Assembly (NCBI GenBank): GCA_009391535.1
Contig: VFHP01000005.1
Location: 1 to 56,180 of the forward strand
Reading direction: 5' to 3'
DNA length: 56,180 nucleotides
Source of the DNA: SAR202 cluster bacterium
GTDB taxonomy: Bacteria; Chloroflexota; Dehalococcoidia; Lucifugimonadales; UBA2985
In this document: in pieces, positions 1-9,100 of the stretch
Position numbering within the stretch: the stretch's first letter is position 1
How the letters are laid out: the number at the start of each line of letters is the position of its first letter
Made by a program: the position numbers and the translations under genes
The notes under the pieces: model-generated
Told to the model about the DNA's origin: nothing
Databases searched by the model: none
Seen by the model: the letters and a program-made list of their open reading frames with translations, nothing else

Positions 1-1122
1 TGTATGATATGCCGTCGATATGTCTACAACTTCGTAAGTATCCGGCAGACCCATAATGTGGCCCATCTCATGTGAAATAGCTTCGGCTGAGTAATCGCCG
101 TAATCGGCACCACGTAGAACACCGTTCCTTATTAAATTACCATCGACGGGAAGTAAACCCGAAATAACGGTAACGGGCTCGGGTGAAAAACCTACAATCG
201 AAGGAAAAGAAAGTGCTTTCTCATCGGCTATTACTACTACTGAGTCAATCTCACTAAAATCGAAATCAGGATCTGCTAAATCAACTGCTTCCTGCATGAA
301 CCGAAGGTAATCATCGGACAACAACCAATCATATGATTCATGTTCCCCACTCATTCTTAACCATTTATGAAGAGGTTCAAACTGAAGGTCGAAATCAGGA
401 TCTGCTAAATCAATTCCTTCCTGCATGCCTTCAGAGAAAACACTTTCAGTTGAATTAACTGCGTTTGCATTTGGGAAATCAACAAACAAAACTGCAGCGC
501 GAGGACCACCGTTCCTTATTACATTACTATCGGCGGACAAAGACAGATTAATTACATTACTATCGGCGGACAAAGACAGATTAACCCCCTTGTCAACGGC
601 TACAAAAGCTGAAGTCAAAGGAAAAGAAAGTGCATTCTCATCGACTATTACTACTACTGAGTCAATCTCACTAAAGTCGAAATCAGGATCTGCTAAATCA
701 ACTGCTTCCTGCATGAACCGAGCTTGGGTCTCGCCCGACGACCATGCGAATTGATCATATGATTCAAGTTCCCCACTCATTCTTAACCATTTATGAAGAG
801 GTTCAAACTGAAGGTCGAGCTTTCCCGAACTCATTGTTTCTAAATAATTTTCTGCTCCAGGAATGTGTTTAGAGAAAACACTTTCAGTTGAATTAACTGC
901 GTTTACATTTGGGAAATCAACAAACAAAACTGCCACGCGAGGTGAGCCTGTTGAAGACATTCGAATACTTGAAATTGGGAAACCCGACGAAAAGAGGGAC
1001 TGTTCCGCCTGTTTTAATCTGCATGGGGTGACGTCAGATGGTGCAGGTGCAGGCGTAGGTGCCTGAGAGCAGGCAGCCAATAGAACCAATAGAGCAGCAA
1101 GTATTACTAATCTAAGCTTCAT
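1..1122 (-). CDS. M6-type zinc metalloprotease lipoprotein, 3' end outside window
   Basis: Open from an ATG at 1122 through the window edge, giving 374 residues without a stop. The N-terminus is a lipoprotein signal: basic start, hydrophobic core, and a LLAAC lipobox with Cys18, so the protein is probably anchored to the outside of the membrane. The catalytic zinc motif HEMGHIMGLPD lies at residues 351-361 (His351, Glu352, His355, Asp361) and matches the HExxHxxGxxD type seen in M6 (immune inhibitor A-like) peptidases; the N-terminal stretch VAVLFVDFPN also fits that family. Between them the fold is disrupted by a mosaic repeat: the VLFVDFPN, LQFEPLHKWLRMSGE and MQEAVDLADPDFDFSEIDSVVVV segments each occur twice. 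The zinc motif itself occurs once. The SD is weak. The frame is continuous with the amidohydrolase remnant upstream. Whether the product folds is uncertain. Confidence 0.8.
   Translation of the reverse strand, partial: MKLRLVILAALLVLLAACSQAPTPAPAPSDVTPCRLKQAEQSLFSSGFPISSIRMSSTGSPRVAVLFVDFPNVNAVNSTESVFSKHIPGAENYLETMSSGKLDLQFEPLHKWLRMSGELESYDQFAWSSGETQARFMQEAVDLADPDFDFSEIDSVVVIVDENALSFPLTSAFVAVDKGVNLSLSADSNVINLSLSADSNVIRNGGPRAAVLFVDFPNANAVNSTESVFSEGMQEGIDLADPDFDLQFEPLHKWLRMSGEHESYDWLLSDDYLRFMQEAVDLADPDFDFSEIDSVVVIADEKALSFPSIVGFSPEPVTVISGLLPVDGNLIRNGVLRGADYGDYSAEAISHEMGHIMGLPDTYEVVDISTAYHT
120..942. repeat. Mosaic direct duplication inside the metalloprotease gene
   Basis: Four blocks recur in the same order with slightly different offsets: 120-149 with 508-537 (a few mismatches), 202-304 with 619-721 (about 3 mismatches), 329-392 with 755-818 (1 mismatch) and 433-504 with 871-942 (about 3 mismatches). 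Offsets are 388, 417, 426 and 438. A short third copy of the middle block sits at 391-427, similar to 262-298 and 679-715. Every copy keeps the minus-strand reading frame open. Confidence 0.9.
518..583. repeat. Perfect 33-bp tandem repeat
   Basis: Units 518-550 and 551-583 are identical as read. Each encodes the 11 residues NLSLSADSNVI on the minus strand, so the duplication is in frame. It lies at the join between the two large duplicated blocks of the metalloprotease gene. Confidence 0.95.
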
Positions 1123-1472
1123 TACTCTCTGATTGTTGGCATGACCAACTATTGCTGCAGCCACTTTTGTTCTTCCATAAAGACCACTAGCGCTTGCCGC
1201 TGCAAGACCTTGTACAAACTCAATCTCTCCAACGGGTTTTAATTCTTCGGGACCATCTTTTCTATACATCGACCTTGCTTCTATAAAAACAGTTGATAAT
1301 ATATTGTTACCCCTCCAACGTCTGCGGAAAGTTCATGTAGCATGTATCTTTCGTACGGAGATCTCTCAGTTCGAAAATCCCAAAAATGGTGGTGGGGATC
1401 GCAAATTGGAAGATCAGGTTCTATAATTGCTTCTTGATTCAACGCTAACCATTCATTGCCTGTAGTTGCCAT
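1123..1472 (-). pseudogene. Amidohydrolase (amidohydrolase_2) remnant, frameshifted and truncated
   Basis: A good start remains: GGAGG seven bases before ATG at 1472. The first 56 or so residues carry the CDPHHHFWD metal-binding motif typical of the start of amidohydrolase-related (PF04909-type) proteins. Homology runs through YMLHELSADVGG. At the G-run complementary to 1310-1313 the frame breaks, and the unshifted frame stops at 1281. In the other frame from 1311 the family sequence goes on (VFIEARSMYR, EFVQGLAAASASGLYG, AAAIVGHAN) with no stop, as if one base had been lost. At about 1131 the similarity ends, and the frame runs straight into the ATG of the metalloprotease. A normal family member has over 300 residues, so most of the gene is gone. 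Confidence 0.75.
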
Positions 1473-1543
1473 TGCAAATCCTCCAAGTGCAATTCAAATC
1501 CATAATAGCATAACCTTGTCAACACTTCAGATCCAAAATCAAT

Positions 1544-1572
1544 TTGCAGTAGGTTAGATTTGATGATACAAT
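1544..1572 (+). promoter_or_regulatory. Sigma70-type promoter of the pyr operon
   Basis: TTGCAG at 1544-1549 and TACAAT at 1567-1572 with a 17-base spacer, about 30 bases before the PyrR site. Transcription should start near 1579. Confidence 0.6.
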
Positions 1573-1600
1573 TTACGGGAACTCTTGATGAAAGAGACCG

Positions 1601-1665
1601 CCTTTAAATCAGTCCAGAGAGGCTGGCAAGGGGATTAACCTGAAGTAGAAACTAAGACGCTGATC
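1601..1665 (+). promoter_or_regulatory. PyrR-binding leader RNA (pyr attenuator)
   Basis: 1601-1630 has the layout of the PyrR binding loop: CCTTTAA, then AGTCC, the conserved AGAGAGGCT at 1616-1624, then GGCAAGG closing a stem with CCTT. In Bacillus-type pyr operons, PyrR with UMP bound holds this loop and lets a downstream terminator form. Here a terminator follows directly at 1666. This explains regulation of the whole operon, including pyrR itself. Confidence 0.8.
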
Positions 1666-1695
1666 ACCTCTTGCTTAAGGCAGGAGGTTTTTTTT
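1666..1695 (+). terminator. Intrinsic terminator of the pyr attenuator, overlapping the pyrR SD
   Basis: The arms ACCTCTTGC (1666-1674) and GCAGGAGGT (1680-1688) pair with one mismatch, followed by a T-run at 1688-1695. The 3' arm contains AGGAGG (1682-1687), the SD of pyrR, and the T-run touches the TTG start at 1694. The same hairpin could therefore end transcription or hide the SD. Confidence 0.8.
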
Positions 1696-2287
1696 GTACT
1701 CAAAAATACTGATGACTAGAGAACAAATAAGAAGAGCGTTAATACGCATCTCTCATGAAATCTTGGAAAAGAATCAGGGCGTTGATGACATGATGCTAGT
1801 AGGCGTTCATACTAGGGGAGTCCCTATAGCTAAAAGAGTGCAAACAATTATCCAAGGATTCGAAGGACAAAACGTGCCAGTAGGAGCTTTGGACTTTAGG
1901 CTTTATAGAGATGACCTCAAAGACACTCCCTCTATTGGGGAATCTCAAACACTTATACCATTCGATATTGCGGATAAAAATATTGTGTTGGTTGACGATG
2001 TTCTATTTACTGGACGGAGCATAAGAGCAGCAATGGAAGCGCTAATAGACATAGGTAGGCCAAAATCAATCCAACTTGCGGTATTAGTAGACAGAGGACA
2101 CAGAGAACTACCATTGCGAGCCGATTATGTAGGGAAAAACATACCAACTTCTTTGAAAGAAAGAGTGGATGTACTCCTATCTGAAATTGACGGCGACGAC
2201 AGCGTGGTATTAAAAGAAAGTGACATTGGATCTAATAAAACCAGAACAAAAGCTCAGGATTTAGAATCATTAATTAGTACAAAATGA
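1694..2287 (+). CDS. pyrR: Bifunctional pyr operon regulator / uracil phosphoribosyltransferase PyrR
   Basis: A 197-residue type I phosphoribosyltransferase. The PRPP-binding motif [13 protein letters not shown] sits near residues 97-109, and the N-terminal [15 protein letters not shown] and [12 protein letters not shown] stretches are typical of PyrR. The protein binds pyr leader RNA when UMP is high and usually also converts uracil plus PRPP to UMP. I take the TTG at 1694 as start: AGGAGG lies six bases upstream. The next ATG (1712) lacks an SD at the right distance. The stop overlaps the pyrB start (ATGA), so the two are probably translationally coupled. The C-terminus carries about 20 more residues than the shortest family members and these look non-conserved. 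Confidence 0.95.
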   Translation: MYSKILMTREQIRRALIRISHEILEKNQGVDDMMLVGVHTRGVPIAKRVQTIIQGFEGQNVPVGALDFRLYRDDLKDTPSIGESQTLIPFDIADKNIVLVDDVLFTGRSIRAAMEALIDIGRPKSIQLAVLVDRGHRELPLRADYVGKNIPTSLKERVDVLLSEIDGDDSVVLKESDIGSNKTRTKAQDLESLISTK

Positions 2288-3741
2288 CAAATTTATCTGG
2301 CAGAAATATAATATCTTTCGACGATCTATCTATAGATGATGTTCTATCGATATTCGAAACTGCCGATGAAATAAATGCTGATCCAAAAAAGTTTTTTGGG
2401 CATGCCTCTGGAAGGATAGCATCAACCCTCTTTTATGAACCTAGTACAAGAACCCGACTTTCCTTTGAATCATCCATGCAAAGGCTAGGAGGCGGTGTTA
2501 TATCAGCATGGGACGTAAACGCCTCTTCAGCTTCGAAAGGGGAGTCATTAGCAGACACGGTTAGAGTAGTCAGTTCGTATAGTGACATTATGATTATTCG
2601 ACATCCTTGGGAAGGAGCAGTAAAACTCGCAGCTGAATATTCTCAGGTTCCTGTAATTAACGCTGGAGATGGCAAACACGAACACCCGACGCAAACACTT
2701 TGTGACCTCTACACCTTAAGAGAACGGCATGGTAGCCTAGAAGGATTAAATGTGGCTATTTGCGGAGACTTATCAAACGGTAGAACCGTCCATTCTCTGG
2801 CATTTGCGCTCGCGCGTTTCGGATCTAATATCATTTTTGTTCCAGGTGATGGAAATGACATACCTGATTATGTTCTTCGCAGACTTGAACGGGACTACAA
2901 AGCCCATATACAGAAAGAAGGATTGGGAATACTCAAGGCCTTATTCAATAGTGAATCACCAACAGAAACTGGTAGCTCTATAAATGCAATCTATGTCACA
3001 CCAAAAGAACCACATCAACTAGCCATGTCTTCTCTAGAAGGTAACACCGTAGATTTTAATATACCTGAGGGTGAATCACTGTCTTTATATGTAACCAGAA
3101 GACAAACTGAAAGAGGAAGCATTGAAATAAATAAGGGAGACTATCCATTTCTAGATGAAAAGGCTCTTAGTAGTAGTAGTTTCAAAGATGTTTCGATACT
3201 GCACCCATTACCCAGAGTGGATGAGGTAAGCCCGGAAGTTGACCAAGATCCGAGAAGCCTATATTTCAGACAGGCTGCGGTCGGAATACCTATCAGAATG
3301 GCCCTCATGCTACATTTACTTGGATCCACAGATGTTGAGAATAAAAAGGAAAAGGTTTTTAACTCAGGACAATTTAGTGGCGTTAAGTATGCAAGAAGTG
3401 ACTTCGTATGCTCAAATGAAACTTGCATAAGTAACAAAGAAACTCAGTTTAGTAAACCAGCGTATGAAATTGTAAAAGACAAACAATATAAATTACGTTG
3501 TCTCTACTGTGATTTTGAAACCATCTGCGACTTAGTCGGCAATATTGAATCAAAGTTTTTTTATTCTACAGAATTGCTTGATAGATTCTTGCCCACAGTA
3601 CTACTAGAAAACGTAAGATTTTTCAGGTCAGATGAAGAAGCAAAACTAGCTGGGTTTAAAAAGGCATCTGACAGATGGAACAAACTACAATGGAAAACTG
3701 GGAGAAATAGTCGCGACTGGATAGAAACTATAACTGAATAA
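2284..3741 (+). CDS. pyrB: Aspartate carbamoyltransferase with fused PyrI-like zinc domain
   Basis: Catalyses carbamoyl phosphate + aspartate to carbamoyl aspartate. The catalytic domain shows [13 protein letters not shown] (carbamoyl phosphate binding), [11 protein letters not shown] and [11 protein letters not shown]. At 485 residues it is far longer than the usual 300-310. Two extra segments interrupt the second half (around residues 210-235 and 255-300), and a C-terminal extension begins near residue 355. That extension has Cys376-X4-Cys381-X24-Cys406-X2-Cys409, almost the spacing of the zinc site in the regulatory chain PyrI (X4, X23, X2), with similar flanking sequence. The nucleotide-binding half of PyrI is absent. 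A tail of about 60 residues follows. Fused PyrB-PyrI proteins are known in Thermotoga. Allosteric control by nucleotides seems unlikely; PyrR control is evident upstream. One base separates it from pyrC. Confidence 0.93.
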   Translation: MTNLSGRNIISFDDLSIDDVLSIFETADEINADPKKFFGHASGRIASTLFYEPSTRTRLSFESSMQRLGGGVISAWDVNASSASKGESLADTVRVVSSYSDIMIIRHPWEGAVKLAAEYSQVPVINAGDGKHEHPTQTLCDLYTLRERHGSLEGLNVAICGDLSNGRTVHSLAFALARFGSNIIFVPGDGNDIPDYVLRRLERDYKAHIQKEGLGILKALFNSESPTETGSSINAIYVTPKEPHQLAMSSLEGNTVDFNIPEGESLSLYVTRRQTERGSIEINKGDYPFLDEKALSSSSFKDVSILHPLPRVDEVSPEVDQDPRSLYFRQAAVGIPIRMALMLHLLGSTDVENKKEKVFNSGQFSGVKYARSDFVCSNETCISNKETQFSKPAYEIVKDKQYKLRCLYCDFETICDLVGNIESKFFYSTELLDRFLPTVLLENVRFFRSDEEAKLAGFKKASDRWNKLQWKTGRNSRDWIETITE

Positions 3742-3742
3742 G

Positions 3743-5065
3743 ATGACATTACTGCTAAAGAACGGAAGAATTATAGATACCTATATGAATTGGGATTTTA
3801 CTGGTGACGTGTTGATTACTGATAACCGCATCACCAACGTTGGCGTTATTGATGTTTATCCAGATGATACAAAAATAGTAGATATATCCAATATGATAAT
3901 AAGTCCGGGCTTTATTGACCTGCACTGCCATCTAAGGGAACCCGGAGAAGAAAGCAAAGAGACGATAGCCACAGGCACTTTGGCTGCCGCTGCTGGAGGA
4001 TTCACTACCATATGTGCTATGCCCAACACCATACCGCCCATAGACAACCCAAAGATAGTTGAGGAATCTTTAATTAGGTATGATAAAGATGGAGTCGTGA
4101 ACGTTATGCCTATAGCTTGTGTTTCTATAGGGAGGGCAGGATCAATTTTGACAGATATGCATGGGCTTGCCGCATCCGGGGCAATTGGGTTTAGTGACGA
4201 TGGCAATCCTGTTCAAGACAATGACTTAATGCGACAGGCCTTAATGAAGTCATCACATATTGGATTACCCGTCATAAATCATTGTGAAGATTCATTACTG
4301 TCCAATGGGGGAGTAATGAACAAAGGACACCTATCAGATTTTTTTGGCTTGAGAGGATGGCCATCCTTAGCAGAAGAAAAAATGGTGAAAAGAGATCTGG
4401 ATATGGTTGCATCATTAGGTGGATTCTTGCACCTAGCTCATATAAGTACTACAGGCAGTGTGGATTTGATAAGGATGGCAAAAGAAAAAGGTGTTATGGT
4501 GTCTGCGGAGGCTACACCACATCATTTAACTATAACTGAAGATTCTACGAAAATTTATGACGGTCCCAAAATGAGAATAAACAACATGGCTAAGGTAAAT
4601 CCGCCTCTGAGAAGCCAGATTGATGTCCAGGCAATAGTACAAGGTCTTGCAGATGGTGTTATAGATTGCATCGCAACAGACCATGCTCCTCACTCTATAA
4701 AAGACAAAAATGGTGATTTTAATAACTCCGCATTTGGTATTTCCGGTTTAGAAACCGCTTTGGGTTCCCTAATGCAACTGGTTCACAACAACTTTATAAA
4801 CATAAACACGCTTGTAAACAGGTTAACTCTTGGACCATACGAGGTTATAAAAAACACGAAGATAATGAGGCCAACACTCTCTCCTGGCTCTATAGCAGAT
4901 ATCACTATATTCGATCCCAATTATGACTGGATCGTGAATTCGGATAATTTCGTCTCTAAAGGCAAAAATACCCCAATTGAAGGCCAGATAATGAAAGGCA
5001 AAGTAATGATGACTTTGATAAAAGGAAACGTGGTTTTCGGAAATGAGGTGGATCAGATTGATTAA
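3743..5065 (+). CDS. pyrC: Dihydroorotase PyrC
   Basis: Cyclises carbamoyl aspartate to dihydroorotate, the third step of UMP synthesis. The 440-residue protein is an amidohydrolase of the class I (long) dihydroorotase group. Metal ligands are visible in GFIDLHCHLREPGEE, HCED, HLAHIST and ATPHH, and the catalytic Asp is in ATDHAPHS. Length is normal for class I. It starts one base after the pyrB stop and its last 23 bases overlap carA, so it is tightly bound into the operon. I see nothing odd in the active site. Confidence 0.95.
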   Translation: MTLLLKNGRIIDTYMNWDFTGDVLITDNRITNVGVIDVYPDDTKIVDISNMIISPGFIDLHCHLREPGEESKETIATGTLAAAAGGFTTICAMPNTIPPIDNPKIVEESLIRYDKDGVVNVMPIACVSIGRAGSILTDMHGLAASGAIGFSDDGNPVQDNDLMRQALMKSSHIGLPVINHCEDSLLSNGGVMNKGHLSDFFGLRGWPSLAEEKMVKRDLDMVASLGGFLHLAHISTTGSVDLIRMAKEKGVMVSAEATPHHLTITEDSTKIYDGPKMRINNMAKVNPPLRSQIDVQAIVQGLADGVIDCIATDHAPHSIKDKNGDFNNSAFGISGLETALGSLMQLVHNNFININTLVNRLTLGPYEVIKNTKIMRPTLSPGSIADITIFDPNYDWIVNSDNFVSKGKNTPIEGQIMKGKVMMTLIKGNVVFGNEVDQID

Positions 5066-6149
5066 GCCAGCATATCTAGTTTTGCAAGATGGCTCATTTT
5101 ATGAAGGTGAATCTTTTGGATCGAATGATACAGCTATAGGTGAATTGGTGTTTAACACTAGCATGACCGGCTATCAAGAAATGTTAACCGATCCATCTTA
5201 TTCCGGACAGATTGTCATGCCAACATATCCAATAATTGGCAACTACGGTATTAACGAAAATGACATGGAATCCAATAGCATAAAAGTATCTGGTTTCGTA
5301 GTTAGAGAACATTGTCTAGATCCTAGCCACTCAACATCCATAATGAACCTATCTGATTATTTAATTAGCAATGGAATACCAGGCATTTCAGGTATCGATA
5401 CCCGGTCGTTAGTCAGAAAAATAAGATCATCTGGGGTTATGATGGGAATGATTGCTATTGACATTGCTCCTGAAGAAGCTTTGTCATCCATCAAGAATCA
5501 TCCACAATATGATACTAGAAATTTCGTTGAAGAGGTATCTACAATAGAAAAATATTCCTGGGGAGAGGACGACAATGCACCTTTAATACTGGTTAGTGAC
5601 TACGGCCTCAAATACAATATTTTGAGAATCCTAAGATCCAAAGGCTTTAGGGTTATGGCTCTGCCTTCGAATACAACATATGAAGAAATATCTGCCATGA
5701 GGCCACAGGGTATCATTCTTTCTCCTGGACCTGGAGATCCGGCTTTGCTGGACACTCAAATCGATATTGCAAAACACCTGTTAGGCGAAATCCCGATGAT
5801 GGGAATTTGTCTTGGACACCAAATAATTGCCCGAGCATTTGGTGCAGAAACTTTCAAACTGAAATTCGGACACCGGGGAGGGAATCATCCAGTAAAAGAT
5901 GAGCATAGTAGCAGGGTATACATTACTTCTCAAAATCATGGCTACGCTGTAGATTTTAATAATCTACCCACTGACTTAGTGGTAAGCCACACCAATTTAA
6001 ATGACGGAACAATAGAAGGGCTTGAGCACAAAGATCTCCCAATAATGAGTATCCAGTACCATTCAGAGGCTTCTCCTGGACCACTGGATAATATTTATTT
6101 GTTTGATAAATTCTTGAGGAAAGTCGAAAATTATTGGAATGACAGGTAG
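5043..6149 (+). CDS. carA: Carbamoyl phosphate synthase small subunit
   Basis: The glutaminase subunit that feeds ammonia to CarB. The 368-residue protein has the N-terminal CarA domain (FNTSMTGYQEMLTDPSY, GIDTRSLVRKIR) and a class I glutamine amidotransferase domain with nucleophile Cys256 in MGICLGHQ and the His-x-Glu pair in QYHSEASPGP. The ATG at 5043 overlaps the pyrC end; an in-frame TTG at 5058 is the alternative and would remove five residues. The overlap suggests coupled translation. The carA product would also serve arginine synthesis, but no arginine genes are nearby. Confidence 0.95.
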   Translation: MRWIRLIKPAYLVLQDGSFYEGESFGSNDTAIGELVFNTSMTGYQEMLTDPSYSGQIVMPTYPIIGNYGINENDMESNSIKVSGFVVREHCLDPSHSTSIMNLSDYLISNGIPGISGIDTRSLVRKIRSSGVMMGMIAIDIAPEEALSSIKNHPQYDTRNFVEEVSTIEKYSWGEDDNAPLILVSDYGLKYNILRILRSKGFRVMALPSNTTYEEISAMRPQGIILSPGPGDPALLDTQIDIAKHLLGEIPMMGICLGHQIIARAFGAETFKLKFGHRGGNHPVKDEHSSRVYITSQNHGYAVDFNNLPTDLVVSHTNLNDGTIEGLEHKDLPIMSIQYHSEASPGPLDNIYLFDKFLRKVENYWNDR

Positions 6150-6182
6150 CTTAAAACAATTTAAATCTCTGAAGGATCATAA

Positions 6183-9100
6183 ATGAACAAATTATCTAAA
6201 GTATTGGTCATAGGCTCTGGTCCAATAATTATAGGACAGGCAGCAGAATTTGATTATGCCGGAACACAAGCCTGTAAAGCACTTAAAGAGGAGGGTGTAA
6301 CTACGGTGCTTGTTAATTCAAACCCGGCGACAATTATGACTGATACTGGCATAGCAGACATAATATATATAGAACCTCTGACAGTAGACGTTCTGACTCG
6401 GATAATCGAAATAGAAAGACCTGACGGCGTGCTTCCGACATTGGGTGGTCAAACCGGTCTCAACCTAGCAGTTGATTTAAACGATGCAGGAGTTTTAGAT
6501 AAATATAATGTCAGACTGCTCGGAACACCACTAGAAACAATAAGAAAAGCCGAAGACAGAGATCTCTTCAGAGATTTGCTAATAGAAATAGGTGAACCAG
6601 TACCGACAAGTAAAGTGGCAGAGACTATGGAGCAAGTAGAAGACATCGCCAAGGATATAGGATTACCTATTGTAATACGTCCGGCATATACTCTAGGTGG
6701 CACAGGGGGGGGGATCGCTAACACTTGGAATGAATTAATAGAACTTGCAAAAGGAGGCCTGAGTGCAAGTCCAATCACACAAGTTCTACTAGAAAGATCT
6801 CTCGTAGGGTGGAAAGAAATAGAATACGAAGTCATTAGAGACGGATCAGATAATTGTATAACCATATGCAATATGGAAAACATGGACCCAATGGGTGTTC
6901 ACACTGGTGACAGTATAGTGGTAGCACCCAGTCAAACTTTAACAGATAAAGAATATCAAATGCTTAGATCTGCTAGTCTCAAAATCATCAGAGCATTAGG
7001 GATCGAGGGTGGGTGCAATGTTCAATATGCTCTATCACCCAATAAATTGATAGAGGATACTCTTCCAACTGGCTATCAACATTCCAGTCCCTACTACGTA
7101 ATAGAAGTAAACCCAAGGGTAAGTAGAAGCTCGGCATTAGCCAGTAAGGCCACCGGATACCCGATAGCAAGAGTCGCCGCAAAAATAGCAGTTGGGAAAA
7201 CCTTGGATAAAATACACAATTCTGTTACAGGCAATACTACTGCCGCTTTCGAACCAGCGTTAGATTATTGTGTGGTCAAAATACCAAGGTGGCCCTTCGA
7301 TAAATTTGCCACTGGGGACCGCAACATTGGCACACAAATGAAAGCTACTGGTGAAGTAATGGCAATAGAAAGGTCTTTCGAGTCTGCCTTCCAGAAGGCT
7401 GTGAGGTCCCTCGAAATAGGCGGATATAATATGATGTGGGAAGATCCAGATTGGACAACTGAGCCTAAAGAAGTATTGGATAGCTTACCTCTCTTCCCAA
7501 CGGACTTAAGGTTGTGGGCCCTTATGGCCTCATTGAGGCGCAATATAGAGGTAGAAGATATATCTAGACACACAGGCATAGACCCTTGGTTTATAGACAG
7601 GTTTAAAAATATTGTGGACATGGAGAACAGGCTCCGGCAATCTAGTTTAACTGCAGATATATTAAGAGCTGCGAAGAAAATGGGGTTCTCCGACCAGCAA
7701 ATAGGACATATCAAGACAACTTCCACTGACGCTGTACGCAGTAAAAGAAAACAATTTGGCATAATACCAACGTATAAAATGGTCGATACCTGCGCAGCTG
7801 AATTTGAAGCTGTTACTCCCTATTTTTACAGCACATACGAAATTGAGAACGAGGCTGAATCTCTTGCAGATAACAAGTCAGTTGTTATTGGCAGTGGACC
7901 CATAAGAATCGGTCAAGGAATAGAATTTGATTACTGTTCTGTACATGCTGCGTGGGCACTACAAGAAGCAGGAATCAAGAGTATCATGGCTAACTCTAAC
8001 CCAGAAACCGTATCCACAGATTTTGATACAAGTGACCGCCTCTATTTTGAACCGCTTGATGAAGAGAGTCTCAAGGACATCATAGACAATGAAACACTAA
8101 ATTATGATGATGGTCCTGATATCCCGGCCTCAATGGTTCAATTCGGGGGTCAAACCGCCATAAACTTATCGCAAGAATTAGATGAATCAGGGATGCCAAT
8201 ACTTGGATCCACTGCCGATACCATAGATATTGCCTCGGATCGTGCTCGTTTTGAAGACTTTCTAACTCAACTTGATATACCAAGACCGCCAGGACATGGA
8301 GTTAATTCGTTAGAACAAGCTTTGACGGTAGCAGAAAACATTGGCTATCCGGTTCTTGTTAGACCTAGCTATGTCTTGGGCGGAAGAGCTATGGAGATAG
8401 TTCAAAACCAAACTGAATTGATAAGATACGTCAGTGCTGCTTCTCAACTAGGAACAAACCATCCTATTTTGATTGATAAATATTTGGTAGGAAGAGAAGT
8501 GGAATTAGATGCTATTTGTGATGGGGAAAATGTATTGATACCAGGGATAATGGAACACATAGAACGAGCAGGTGTTCATAGTGGAGATTCTATGGGTATA
8601 TATCCCGGAGTTACGCTCTCCGAACAAGAAGTTGATGTATTAGTTGAATACACCACGAAAATAGGACTTGCTCTTAATGTAAAAGGACTTATGAATATAC
8701 AATATGTAATAGTTGGAGGAGACCCATATCGCAGCCCAGAGGAATCTAAAACAGAAACCACTAATTCTTCGATATACGTATTAGAAGTGAATCCCAGGTC
8801 CAGTAGAACCGTACCGTTTTTGTCTAAAGTAACTGGCGTCCCAATGGTTAACATAGCTACTAAGATAATGCTTGGAGATTCATTGACTTCACAAGGTTAC
8901 TCAGGAGGACTATCAAAACGACAAGATTTAGTAGCAGTAAAAGCCCCGGTGTTTTCTATGTCTAAACTTGCAGGGGTAGATACATATTTAGGCCCAGAAA
9001 TGAAATCCACAGGTGAAGTTATGGGTATAGATCACAACTTTAGAGGAGCATTAGCCAAAGCCTTAATAGCAAGTGGTCTAGTGTTCAATCCCGGTGACTC

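Noticed and set aside
518..583. Short repeat as a possible CRISPR array
   Set aside because: Only two units, directly adjacent without spacers, inside a coding frame.
425..1066. Two plus-strand ORFs (109 and 67 residues) with similar starts
   Set aside because: They lie opposite the metalloprotease gene, and their similarity comes from the duplicated DNA blocks. The minus-strand frame has the signal peptide and zinc motif.
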